From Bryobacterales bacterium (lineage in GTDB: Bacteria > Acidobacteriota > Terriglobia > Bryobacterales > Bryobacteraceae), in the NCBI GenBank assembly GCA_009697455.1, contig SHUI01000006.1, positions 1 through 41,187 of the forward strand: a DNA stretch of 41,187 nucleotides, given 5' to 3'. Within the stretch, counting starts at the first letter, position 1. Each line of letters opens with the position of its first letter. Below the pieces are notes generated by a model. That model did no database searches. It was not told where the DNA came from and saw only the letters and a list, made by a program, of their open reading frames with translations. This document shows positions 34,339 through 41,187 of this stretch, piece by piece. A program made the position numbers and the translations under genes.

Positions 34339-35877
34339 CTAGCCTTCAAAACGCAGCCATCCGTGGACGCGAACGGTCTCGCCCGCGCGGCAGTCGGGCA
34401 GGACCGGATCGGAGTGAATACAGGGGCACTGGGCATTGCCCCAAGTCCTGCCGCAGCGCTCCCATTCGGTGACGATCCGCCGCCCACCCGCGACCGCTTC
34501 GGCGCGCGTTTTACTGAAGACTTTGTTATCGGCCGTCTGGATCTGAAATCCCGCGGCTTCCTTCAGCAGCACGCAGATCTGCGTGCGCAAACCGGTCAGC
34601 GTTTCGGCTGCGCCATTTCGTAGCCAAAGTTCCATGTCAGCCCCAGTCTCAGTTGGGCGGACCGCCGCGCCAAAGAAAATCTGGTTTGGCAGCGTCCATT
34701 CCGAGGCCAGGCTTCCGTCTTCGCGCCGCTCCCAGTCTCTGTTATCGATCACCAGGTTCTGTGCGTTCCAGAGCGTCGGCACGTGCGTGTGTGCAAGATA
34801 AATGAGCCCGAGATTGCTGAAGATCGCCTCCGGCACGTCGACCACAGCGAAACCACCATCCGCCCACGGCGCGAAGACGCTGGCCTTGGTGCCGCGCAAG
34901 GGATCGATAGCGCCATCAAGAAAACCGATTCGAGCATGCCGCCCTCCCGGATACGGCAGTACACGGCCCTCGAGCGGCTCCGCGCCGAGCGCGCCGAATC
35001 CGTGCCGGCGGTTGTTCGCAGCCCAGTATCGGGGCTCTCGCAGGTTGGCCTCTTCCTCAACTGGGAGCCGTAATTTTCCGTCCTTCGGCTGCGGATGCCT
35101 CAGCTTGCGAACGGGATCATCGGGCGCCGCGCCCACGAATCGAGCAAGGTCCCGCAGAGCGAGCGTCTCGAAACCCTGCGCTTTGAGATACGACATGTAC
35201 TCGCGGAACCGGTCGGGCGGCGTGTGCACCCACGGATGCGCCGGATCGGGCACTCCATGAAATTGCAGCACGACGATTTTGCCCTCGCCCGCTTCCGCCA
35301 TCACCCGCTTGAAGTGATCCAATGTCCAATTCGGATATGCGTCGCCGGTGGTCGGAATCAGGAGCGGATGGTGCTTCACCGGGTCGTAAGCCGCGCCCAC
35401 AGCGATCTGCCCGTAGGGTACTTCCGGCTGGGCTCCTCGGCGCGCGAACTTGTAGCCGCGCTTTTCGAGAGCGGTCACAGCTTCCGGGCCAAAGCCGTTG
35501 CCGCTGTAGGCGAAGCTCACGGGAACGGGAACGCCGACTTTCTTCAGTTCGTTCTCGACCAGCGCCAACTCTCCGTGCAAACGCGCGGCGTTGCGCGGCT
35601 CCGCGAAGTTCGCGTGCGTCCAGCTATGGTTACCGATCTCAAAGCCCATTTCGTGGATCTCGCCAATCTCACGCCATGTCATGAACCGCGCGGCATCCGG
35701 CATCCACTGATGGGTGACGAAAAACGTGGCGCGAAAGCCCAACTCACGGAGCATCGGCGCGACCAACGTGCGATGCGATTTCACCGCGTCGTCGAAGGTG
35801 AGCACCACGAACCTCCGCCCCTGCTGCGCGGCCATTGGCGCGGCCGCCATCGTTCCTATCCACTCCCGCCGGTTCAT
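34339..35877 (-). CDS. Polysaccharide deacetylase (NodB fold) with large C-terminal domain
   Basis: The product has 512 residues from the ATG at 35877 (MNRREWIGTMAAAPMAAQQ, a Tat-like start). The NodB domain occupies about 20-260. It has catalytic-base motif LTFDD (27-30), zinc ligands H84 and H88 in GNHSWTH, and VLQFHGVPD near 240. It should remove N- or O-acetyl groups from a polysaccharide outside the cytoplasm. Residues about 275-512 form an additional region that I cannot assign (RRHGFGALGAEPLEGRVLPYPGGRH, LVIDNRDWERREDGS, HGWLRFEG), probably beta-rich and possibly carbohydrate-binding. The start overlaps the stop of the phosphodiesterase gene (ATGA). The track's 30-residue extension is inside that gene. 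Confidence 0.87.
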   Translation of the reverse strand: MNRREWIGTMAAAPMAAQQGRRFVVLTFDDAVKSHRTLVAPMLRELGFRATFFVTHQWMPDAARFMTWREIGEIHEMGFEIGNHSWTHANFAEPRNAARLHGELALVENELKKVGVPVPVSFAYSGNGFGPEAVTALEKRGYKFARRGAQPEVPYGQIAVGAAYDPVKHHPLLIPTTGDAYPNWTLDHFKRVMAEAGEGKIVVLQFHGVPDPAHPWVHTPPDRFREYMSYLKAQGFETLALRDLARFVGAAPDDPVRKLRHPQPKDGKLRLPVEEEANLREPRYWAANNRRHGFGALGAEPLEGRVLPYPGGRHARIGFLDGAIDPLRGTKASVFAPWADGGFAVVDVPEAIFSNLGLIYLAHTHVPTLWNAQNLVIDNRDWERREDGSLASEWTLPNQIFFGAAVRPTETGADMELWLRNGAAETLTGLRTQICVLLKEAAGFQIQTADNKVFSKTRAEAVAGGRRIVTEWERCGRTWGNAQCPCIHSDPVLPDCRAGETVRVHGWLRFEG

Positions 35878-36578
35878 CGATACCCCTTTCGCTTCAAGTA
35901 TTCGGTCAGTTCCGCCGGTTTGTCCGTCTGAATTCCGGTCGCGCCGCGGTCGATGGCATTCTGCCACGCAACTTCATTGTCCGCCGGACCGAACCGATCC
36001 ACGTAAATCTCCGCCTCAGCTTCGCGCGCCACCGCGATGGCGTCGTCCGTGAAATCACGCGCATCGAAAGCAATCACGCGTGGCCGCAATTCTTGAACAA
36101 GACGCCTGGTGGTTGCCGCGTTCACGGCCTCAGGCATCACTTTGAGAGCGGGGAGTTGCCGCAACAACTCCATGCCGCCATAGATGACCGAGCGATCCAC
36201 CATCCAGTGCCGTTCGAGCGCAGCCGTGAGTGCCTTTGGCGCGACATCCTTCGCATCGACGTAAACCCGGCACCTTCCTCGCACCCACACCAGCACTTCC
36301 TCGAACGACGGCGGAGGAACGCCTCGAAACGCTTCGCCGGACTTAATGCCCGCATCGAGCTTCAGAATTTGAGCCAACGTCATGTCCTTCACGCGGCCGC
36401 TACCGTTGGTCCTCGAATCGACCGTGGCATCGTGCATCACGACCAGCTTTCCATCCGCCGTCGTGCGCACATCCACCTCCACGAAGTCCGCGCCGGCGCG
36501 AATCGCGGCATCATAGGCGGGCAGCGTGTTCTCGGGATGGTGAAGATGTTCGCCACGATGGGCGATAACGGCTATCAT
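35874..36578 (-). CDS. Glycerophosphodiester phosphodiesterase
   Basis: The 234-residue GDPD TIM barrel carries the family motifs IAHRG (His7, Arg8), PENT (15-18), FVEVDVRTTADGKLVVMHD (Glu34, Asp36, His49, Asp50), GVPPPSFEEVL and the late GATGIQTDKP. It hydrolyses glycerophosphodiesters to glycerol 3-phosphate and an alcohol. No signal peptide is present, so it is cytoplasmic, unlike its exported neighbours. It starts 24 nt after the M28 peptidase stop and overlaps the deacetylase start by 4 nt, making it the middle gene of a three-gene operon. The length is at the short, complete end of the bacterial family. Confidence 0.92.
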   Translation of the reverse strand: MIAVIAHRGEHLHHPENTLPAYDAAIRAGADFVEVDVRTTADGKLVVMHDATVDSRTNGSGRVKDMTLAQILKLDAGIKSGEAFRGVPPPSFEEVLVWVRGRCRVYVDAKDVAPKALTAALERHWMVDRSVIYGGMELLRQLPALKVMPEAVNAATTRRLVQELRPRVIAFDARDFTDDAIAVAREAEAEIYVDRFGPADNEVAWQNAIDRGATGIQTDKPAELTEYLKRKGYR

Positions 36579-36602
36579 CAGGTCCGCCTATTTCAACATG
36601 CC

Positions 36603-38249
36603 TTACTTCAACATCGCCTCGCGCCTGGCTTTGAATTCCGTGCCAGGCTTCCATTCCGGGAATTTATCGGTTTCCGCCACGCGGTAGCCAACCTGGAACA
36701 ACAATCGAGTGTCCTCCACCGCGCCGGATAAGTCCCAGTCCGGTTTCACTTCGTCGGACACCTTGTGATAGTCGTTGTTCGTGTACTCATCGCGCTTCTT
36801 CTGGCTGAAGCCGGCCGGCTTGCCGACGAACTCGGTGCCGGAATCCGGGTCAATCGCGGGGACTCCTTGTTTCGCGAATTCGAAGTGATCCGAACGGTAG
36901 AAGAAACCTTTCTCTGGTTCGGCGTCCGGTTTCACCGTACGCCCCTGTTCGGCTGCAACGGCCGCCACAACGTCGTCCAGCGTCGAATTCCCAAGCCCCA
37001 CGAGCACGATGTCTTTCGTCCGGCCCCACTGATTCATGGCATCCATGTTTATGTCGGCAACGGTATTTTTTAGGGGATACAGCGGATTCTCGGCGTAGTA
37101 TTTCGCCCCGAGCAGGCCTTTCTCTTCGGCCGTCACGGCCAGAAACAGGATAGATCGCTTCGGAGAAGCCGCCAGCTTCGAGAACGCATTGGCCAGTTCG
37201 AGCAGACACGCTACGCCCGACGCGTTGTCGATCGCGCCGTTCGAAATCTGGTCGCCCTTCATAGTCTCGTCCCGGCCCAGATGATCCCAATGCGCGGTGT
37301 ACACCACGTACTCATCCTTCTTCGAGCTCCCTTCGAGCTTTGCGACAACGTTCTTCGAATACACCTCGCGCATCGTATTGGTGACCGAAAAGCTCGCCCT
37401 CGCCTTCAGGTCGATTGGCTTAAAGTCCCTGCCGAGCGCGGCTTTCTTGAGCACGGCCAAGTCCTGTCCCGAGGCTGCGAACAGCGCCGTCGCCTTCTCA
37501 AAGCTGATCCAGGATTCCACCGCGACGCGTGCGGCGTTCTTGTCGGGACGCTGGATCTCGAAATTCTCCCGTCCAAATCCTTGCACGACGGAGAAGGGAT
37601 AGCCCGCCGGACCGGTCTCATGAACGATAATGGCAGCGGCCGCGCCCTTCTCGCTCGCGATTTCGTATTTGTACGTCCAACGCCCGTAGTAAGTCATCGC
37701 GCGACCCTTGAACGTCCTCTCATCGAGCTTGGTTGGATCGTTCGGATCGGGCACGGCGGGGTCATTCACCAGCATCACGATGGTCTTGCCTTTGACGTCG
37801 ACGCCCTTGTAATCGTCCCAGCCATATTCCGGCGCGACAACACCGTAGCCGACAAACACCACGTCCGAATTCTCCACCTTTACACTGGGCGAAAAGCGGC
37901 GCGACACCACGACCATGTCGTCTTTGAGCGACACGTTGAACGGTTTTCCGCCGGCCATCATCGACACCGTCGAGGCGGACTTGAGGCCTACGAGCGGGAC
38001 CTTCTGGACGAACGTTCCATCCGGATTCCCCGGCTTTAGTCCCGCTTTCTTGAAGGCGGCCGTGATGTAATCGACGCTCAGTTCTTCGCCTTTGGTGGCA
38101 GGGGCGCGGCCCTCGAATTCGTCGGACGCAAGAACGCGGATGTGCGCGAGTAACCCCTCCGCGGTGATTCGCCCGAGCGCATCCGAAGTGCCGTCAGGTT
38201 TCGTGCAGGAGACAGCGAACATCAAGAGGAGAAGGGGATATCTGCGCAT
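36603..38249 (-). CDS. M28 family zinc metallopeptidase with PA domain, probable lipoprotein
   Basis: Of 548 residues, the first 15 form a lipoprotein-like signal ([15 protein letters not shown], Cys15 as acylation site; the lipobox is imperfect). A protease-associated insert spans about 125-245 ([31 protein letters not shown]). The M28 catalytic domain then shows the co-catalytic zinc set: H320 (YTAHWDHLG), D341 (NGAIDNASG), E375/E376 (TAEEKGLLG), D403 (INMDAMN) and H455 (YRSDHFEF). Such enzymes are aminopeptidases or carboxypeptidases acting on small peptides in the periplasm. It heads the operon with the phosphodiesterase and deacetylase. No Shine-Dalgarno is obvious. It is divergent from the VOC gene, 37 nt away. 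Confidence 0.92.
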   Translation of the reverse strand: MRRYPLLLLMFAVSCTKPDGTSDALGRITAEGLLAHIRVLASDEFEGRAPATKGEELSVDYITAAFKKAGLKPGNPDGTFVQKVPLVGLKSASTVSMMAGGKPFNVSLKDDMVVVSRRFSPSVKVENSDVVFVGYGVVAPEYGWDDYKGVDVKGKTIVMLVNDPAVPDPNDPTKLDERTFKGRAMTYYGRWTYKYEIASEKGAAAAIIVHETGPAGYPFSVVQGFGRENFEIQRPDKNAARVAVESWISFEKATALFAASGQDLAVLKKAALGRDFKPIDLKARASFSVTNTMREVYSKNVVAKLEGSSKKDEYVVYTAHWDHLGRDETMKGDQISNGAIDNASGVACLLELANAFSKLAASPKRSILFLAVTAEEKGLLGAKYYAENPLYPLKNTVADINMDAMNQWGRTKDIVLVGLGNSTLDDVVAAVAAEQGRTVKPDAEPEKGFFYRSDHFEFAKQGVPAIDPDSGTEFVGKPAGFSQKKRDEYTNNDYHKVSDEVKPDWDLSGAVEDTRLLFQVGYRVAETDKFPEWKPGTEFKARREAMLK

Positions 38250-38286
38250 TCTTTATCATGCTACGCTATCCGATTGAGGTAATTCC

Positions 38287-39117
38287 ATGCGAACCTTGCA
38301 CCTTATGACGACCACAGCGCTGCTCTCCGCCGGATTGTCCGCGCAGCTCCCACCCCCGAACGAGACGGGCGTGGCGATGGGACACCTGCATCTTCTTTCG
38401 AAGGACACCGACGCTCAGCGGAAGTTCTGGGTCGATGTGATGGGCGGGAAGGTCGCGAAGCTGGGACAGACGGACGTCTTCAAGTTCCCCGGCGTTCTTG
38501 TGATGGCGCGGAAGGGCGAGCCCGCGGGCGGCACGAAGGGGAGCGTGGTCAATCATCTTGGATTCCAGGTTCCGAACGTGAAGGAATGGGTTGCAACGGC
38601 GAAGGCGCGCGGAGCGAGTATCGTCACGGCGGCCGAGGTGCCGCAGGCGAAGGGCGAATACTGGTTTAACCCCGGAGTCCAGACCCATCAGGCGTTCGTG
38701 ATGGGACCGGACGAAGTGAAGATCGAGATCAGCGAAGTGACAAGCCTGAAGGAACCGATCGCGCACCATCACATTCATTTCTACAATCCGGCCGTTGACG
38801 CGACGAAGGCGTGGTACGTGAAGAATTTCGGCGGCGTGCCCGGAAAGCGAGGGCCATTCGAGTGCGCCGACGTTCCGGGCGTGAACCTCAGCTTCTCTGC
38901 GGAGACCGAGAAGAACGCGCCAACGAAAGGCCGGTCGCTCGATCACATTGGTTTTGAGATCCGCAACCTGGAAGCGTTTTGCAAGAAACTCGAAGCGGGC
39001 GGCGTGAAGTTCGACCGGCCGTATACGAAGCTTCCGGCGCTGGGCATTGCGGTGGCGTTTTTCACGGACCCGTGGGGGACGTATGTGGAGCTGACGGAGG
39101 GTTTGGATAAGCTGTAA
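38287..39117 (+). CDS. Exported VOC (glyoxalase/bleomycin-resistance fold) family protein
   Basis: The 276-residue protein has a signal peptide (MRTLHLMTTTALLSAGLSAQ) and two VOC modules. Module one (GVAMGHLHLLSKDTDAQRKFWVDVMGG) ends near EVKIEISEV. Module two (AHHHIHFYNPAVDATKAWYVKNFGG) ends with FFTDPWGTYVELTEGLDKL. The histidines in GHLHL and HHIHFY and the glutamate in TYVELTE are candidate metal ligands. The family includes isomerases, dioxygenases and binding proteins; the reaction is not deducible. Export to the periplasm is unusual for this fold in general, though I believe it is common in Acidobacteriota. GAGGT lies 7 nt before the ATG. Confidence 0.87.
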   Translation: MRTLHLMTTTALLSAGLSAQLPPPNETGVAMGHLHLLSKDTDAQRKFWVDVMGGKVAKLGQTDVFKFPGVLVMARKGEPAGGTKGSVVNHLGFQVPNVKEWVATAKARGASIVTAAEVPQAKGEYWFNPGVQTHQAFVMGPDEVKIEISEVTSLKEPIAHHHIHFYNPAVDATKAWYVKNFGGVPGKRGPFECADVPGVNLSFSAETEKNAPTKGRSLDHIGFEIRNLEAFCKKLEAGGVKFDRPYTKLPALGIAVAFFTDPWGTYVELTEGLDKL

Positions 39118-39139
39118 GGCGTTCGTCCAGTGTAGTCCG

Positions 39140-39433
39140 GTGCACGCTCGCAAACAAAACGCTCAGGTAACACGAGACCAGAAGATTGCTATCTCCGGTA
39201 TCATCATACCCGCAATTCTAACGATAATTGGCGGCGTTTACGCTTTCTTTGCCCCCGAGAAGTGCTATCTCGGACGCGACGATCAGCCGCAGGCGGGTAT
39301 CAAGACCGAACCTAACCACTGGCACGGTTCAGTTTCGAAAGGTTCCCATTCAGTAAGCGCTACTTCGATCCAGGCATTTCAGATGTCCGTTTTGGCGTCG
39401 CCTAAAGACGAGATCGCTACCAGATCGTCTTAG
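39140..39433 (+). CDS. Small membrane protein of unknown function (weakly supported)
   Basis: A 97-codon ORF starting with GTG encodes one hydrophobic span (KIAISGIIIPAILTIIGGVYAFFA) flanked by a basic N-terminus and a polar C-terminal part. The topology is plausible for a small membrane protein. The local DNA is less GC-rich at third positions than its neighbours, suggesting recent arrival or non-coding origin. There is no Shine-Dalgarno. The 3' end overlaps the convergent dead PIN gene by 17 nt. I do not recognise a family. It could also be the 5' fragment of a longer lost gene. Confidence 0.38.
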   Translation: MHARKQNAQVTRDQKIAISGIIIPAILTIIGGVYAFFAPEKCYLGRDDQPQAGIKTEPNHWHGSVSKGSHSVSATSIQAFQMSVLASPKDEIATRSS

Positions 39434-39814
39434 TGCCCGACACCCGGATCTTGCCGTCGCAAGTGACAAGCGGCAGCCGCAACGCTAGCGCGGTCGCGGC
39501 TATTGCCCGGTAGGCAGGTCCGGCACAGCTTCTCGAAATCTTCCCCACCGCGAGAGCGATTTCGACAGTAAGAGGAACAGCTTGAAAATCGGAACTAAGC
39601 CCATTCAGCACCTGCGCCAACAGCGCGGTGCTTGGGATCCAATACGCCGCTTTTCGGCCAGGTATGTTGCCTCGACGATGCAGATCGCTGGGACGAAAAT
39701 CGGATCGCCCGCGCGCGTGGCAGCTCACATTGCTTCTCGGGCCCGGACGGAGATCCGCGGATCGGCCGCGAAGTACCAAAGGATGGTATACGTGTCGGCG
39801 ATGACGGCGCTCAC
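39417..39814 (-). pseudogene. Dead VapC-type PIN toxin gene (in-frame stop plus frameshift)
   Basis: From a GTG at 39814 the frame reads SAVIADTYTILWYFAADPRISVRAREAM, with catalytic Asp7. It hits TGA at 39725-39727, then continues in the same frame as AATRAGDPIFVPAICIVEATYLAEKRR. A one-base loss in a C-run (GGG at 39634-39636 on the plus strand) shifts it to STALLAQVLNGL. The rest, YRAIAATALALRLPLVTCDGKIRVSGTKTIW, is the conserved PIN C-terminus. The stop is best explained by a CGA-to-TGA change. The GTG overlaps the stop of the upstream antitoxin remnant (GTGA), the usual layout of such operons. Confidence 0.72.
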
Positions 39815-40018
39815 TCGAAGAAGCGCTCTCCGGGAAAGTTCCCCCACATTTCCTTGCGGGCTTCGGCGATACCTTCCTCGGTGACGGAAATACCCAAGTC
39901 TTTCCAGCGGTCGTACGAATTGGTCAACGGACGCTTCTCTTTCGTCCCCAAAAAGCTCGCGAAGTTCGAGCACCTCTTGCTGCTTGTCCACGGGCAGTTC
40001 CCGCAGCCGGAGGAAATT
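39811..40018 (-). pseudogene. Antitoxin remnant paired with the dead PIN gene
   Basis: One frame gives NFLRLRELPVDKQQEVLELRELFGDE. Near 39934-39944 (GAAAGAGAAG) the reading switches to KRPLTNSYDRWKDLGISVTEEG and ends EMWGNFPGERFFE-stop. Both parts look like the small antitoxin usually found before this PIN type (LPxDxQQEVL ... ISVTEExI). No start codon is found upstream of LRELP. Confidence 0.58.
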
Positions 40019-40081
40019 CCAACTTCTTCCCCGGACTCTCCCGGATTTTCCTCTCCCGGTCCTCGCGCCGCAGGAGCGAAG

Positions 40082-40558
40082 CTACGGGGTAGTCACGCGC
40101 GGATCGCCAGGATCGATTGTCGGGCAGGCACACTCCTCCGCGACCCGGCAAAGCCTCTTGTCCGCCGCGACAATGACCGAGATTAGTCCAGCCTGTTGTA
40201 GATCCAGGGCAACGGCAAGCTGCACGGCGTCAAGCGTACGAAGTGCCATCGCCACACCGTAACGCACGAGCAGCCGGCGGGCAATCTGGTAATGGCGTTC
40301 GTCGATAGAGGGCCCAATGCGGACTCGTCCTTGAGAGATGTCCGCGAGGAGCCGCCGGCGTGAAAGATGTTGGCCCGCCGCATCAAGTTCTCCGATCCGC
40401 ACCTTGATCGCGATGACGGACTCGATTTCAACCAGGGACAATCGCGACACGACAGCCGTTGATCCCTTCTGTTCCACCAGCCGCTCTACGTATTGCGATC
40501 CGGCTTCCTGATGATAGAGTTTGGCAAAGGCGCTCGTATCGAGGAAATAGCCCGGCAC
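40082..40558 (-). CDS. VapC family PIN-domain toxin (intact)
   Basis: This complete 158-residue PIN protein begins MPGYFLDTSAFAKLYHQEAG. The acidic catalytic set is visible: Asp7 (FLDTSA), Glu44 (SLVEIES), Asp110 (LRTLDAVQLAVAL) and Asp133 (VAADKRL). VapC toxins are Mg-dependent RNases that cleave tRNA or rRNA and block translation. It begins 12 nt after the stop of a DUF104-type antitoxin gene, forming a standard antitoxin-toxin order. No frameshift is seen, unlike the neighbouring pair. A small possible overlap with regulation from the dead module cannot be judged. Confidence 0.87.
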   Translation of the reverse strand: MPGYFLDTSAFAKLYHQEAGSQYVERLVEQKGSTAVVSRLSLVEIESVIAIKVRIGELDAAGQHLSRRRLLADISQGRVRIGPSIDERHYQIARRLLVRYGVAMALRTLDAVQLAVALDLQQAGLISVIVAADKRLCRVAEECACPTIDPGDPRVTTP

Positions 40559-40570
40559 TGCTGATCCAGC

Positions 40571-40834
40571 CTAGACGCGGTCATCCCGCGACGCGATGAC
40601 CGCGTCCGAGAGCGAACCGGGGATGGACGACAGAGCGCGGCGCACCTCGTCAAGAGTGATGCTGTCGTGCTTGGAGGCTTTCCATTCCTCGGGCTCGAAG
40701 TACGCGCTAACGTCGCCGGACAATTCGGGCGCGGCAGCAATCGTTACCTGAACGTGTTGACGGTGCGCGAGATCCAGAGTCTCCAGAGGCCGGAGGACCC
40801 CGTCCTCATATACGGCTTCGAACGTCTTCTGCAT
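40571..40834 (-). CDS. DUF104/AF2212-like antitoxin
   Basis: The 87-residue protein starts MQKTFEAVYEDGVLRPLETLDLAHRQHVQVTI, the swapped-hairpin beta start of the AF2212-like (DUF104) family, which binds operator DNA or toxin. The remaining acidic part (YFEPEEWKASKHDSITLDEVRRAL) should form the toxin-neutralising segment. It is the first gene of the intact VapC module. The region upstream (40835-40999) holds no gene I can support and probably contains its promoter. Confidence 0.82.
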   Translation of the reverse strand: MQKTFEAVYEDGVLRPLETLDLAHRQHVQVTIAAAPELSGDVSAYFEPEEWKASKHDSITLDEVRRALSSIPGSLSDAVIASRDDRV

Positions 40835-40999
40835 AGGTCCTCAGGGTAGCGGATTGATCGGGAACCTGTGTCGAGACTCACTGAGGGCAAAACCGAGGGC
40901 CTGGACAAGCTGAAGGTCTTGACCGCGTGCCGCCGAGAAATCGCCCCCGCCGGTCACAAAGCGAGGTTCAGGATTTTCTGGATGTAGTTGCGCCGCGCA

Positions 41000-41187
41000 C
41001 TATCGACGACGCCGTTGCCAAGCGGGAAAATGTTGATCCTTCATCTGATCCACGTCGCGTCCCGGAACGTGCTTTGTCTCGCCGCGATCCTCAGGCTTCG
41101 TGTCCTCGAGATGGAATTCGACGACGCGATGCCCCGGCTTGCGGGCTAACGCAAGCGGGTAGTCCGGGTAGTGGCGTCCCGCCGTAG
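41000..41187 (-). CDS. 3' end of an unidentified gene entering from the right edge
   Basis: On the minus strand, a frame open from the edge encodes 61 residues (GRHYPDYPLALARKPGHRVV, EFHLEDTKPEDRGETKHV) and ends at TAG (41000-41002). Third codon positions are strongly G/C and the peptide has normal amino-acid balance. The overlapping plus-strand ORF in the track is Arg/Ser/Pro-rich and looks like a shadow. I do not recognise the family. Confidence 0.4.
   Translation of the reverse strand, partial: TAGRHYPDYPLALARKPGHRVVEFHLEDTKPEDRGETKHVPGRDVDQMKDQHFPAWQRRRR

Noticed and set aside
40927-41187. Plus-strand ORF reaching the right edge
   Set aside because: Its product is Arg/Ser/Pro-rich and shadow-like. 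The minus-strand frame over the same bases has better composition and is reported instead.

Overview
The window looks like chromosomal DNA from an Acidobacteriota bacterium, most likely of the Solibacter/Bryobacter (Bryobacterales) type. This is inferred from family content, not from a marker gene. The DNA is visibly GC-rich. It carries a giant SBBP-repeat protein, a CRTAC1-type FG-GAP protein, Oar-like TonB-dependent receptors, Tat-exported Gfo/Idh/MocA oxidoreductases, a Tat-type sulfatase, a VWFA-related protein, several VapC modules and REP-like hairpins. I see no rRNA, tRNA, CRISPR array, insertion sequence or prophage.

Left part (1-14.8 kb). A CRTAC1/ASPIC protein runs off the left edge and is translationally coupled (GTGA overlap) to an upstream HipA-like kinase. 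Divergent from them is a 2491-residue exported protein: a DUF7948 head, seven SBBP repeats, then CnaB-like domains alternating with four near-identical beta-propellers in a 1.3-kb tandem period. Next come a zinc alcohol dehydrogenase and an SDR dehydrogenase (GTGA overlap), which look like a sugar or polyol oxidation pair. A decayed VapC cassette follows, then two Gfo/Idh/MocA oxidoreductases on the minus strand.

Middle part (15-29 kb). A frameshifted Oar-like receptor is divergent from a frameshifted B12-type radical SAM gene. RecX follows. Then a three-gene plus-strand cluster encodes a YtxH protein, a membrane-anchored coiled-coil protein and a CpsB-type PHP phosphatase. Beyond it lie an amidase, an SMP-30-like lactonase, and a uvrB-sulfatase pair joined by an ATGA overlap. 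REP-like palindromes sit in the gaps beside the amidase/SMP-30 genes and upstream of uvrB, next to a WD40 gene remnant.

Right part (29.6-41.2 kb). A tight minus-strand group encodes an Oar-type outer-membrane barrel that lacks the usual N-terminal carboxypeptidase-like and plug regions, a VWFA-related protein, and a single-span proline-rich coiled-coil protein. Upstream is a second operon (M28 peptidase, glycerophosphodiester phosphodiesterase, polysaccharide deacetylase with a large unassigned C-terminal region). A VOC protein is divergent from it. The window ends in a toxin-antitoxin patch: one dead PIN/antitoxin pair beside an intact DUF104-type/VapC pair.

Two cross-cutting observations. 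Several genes carry single-base frameshifts in G/C runs, so consensus sequencing error must be separated from real decay. Three genes (uvrB, recX, second receptor) have a TA(T/C)ACT -10-like box only 6-7 nt before the ATG, which suggests leaderless transcripts.
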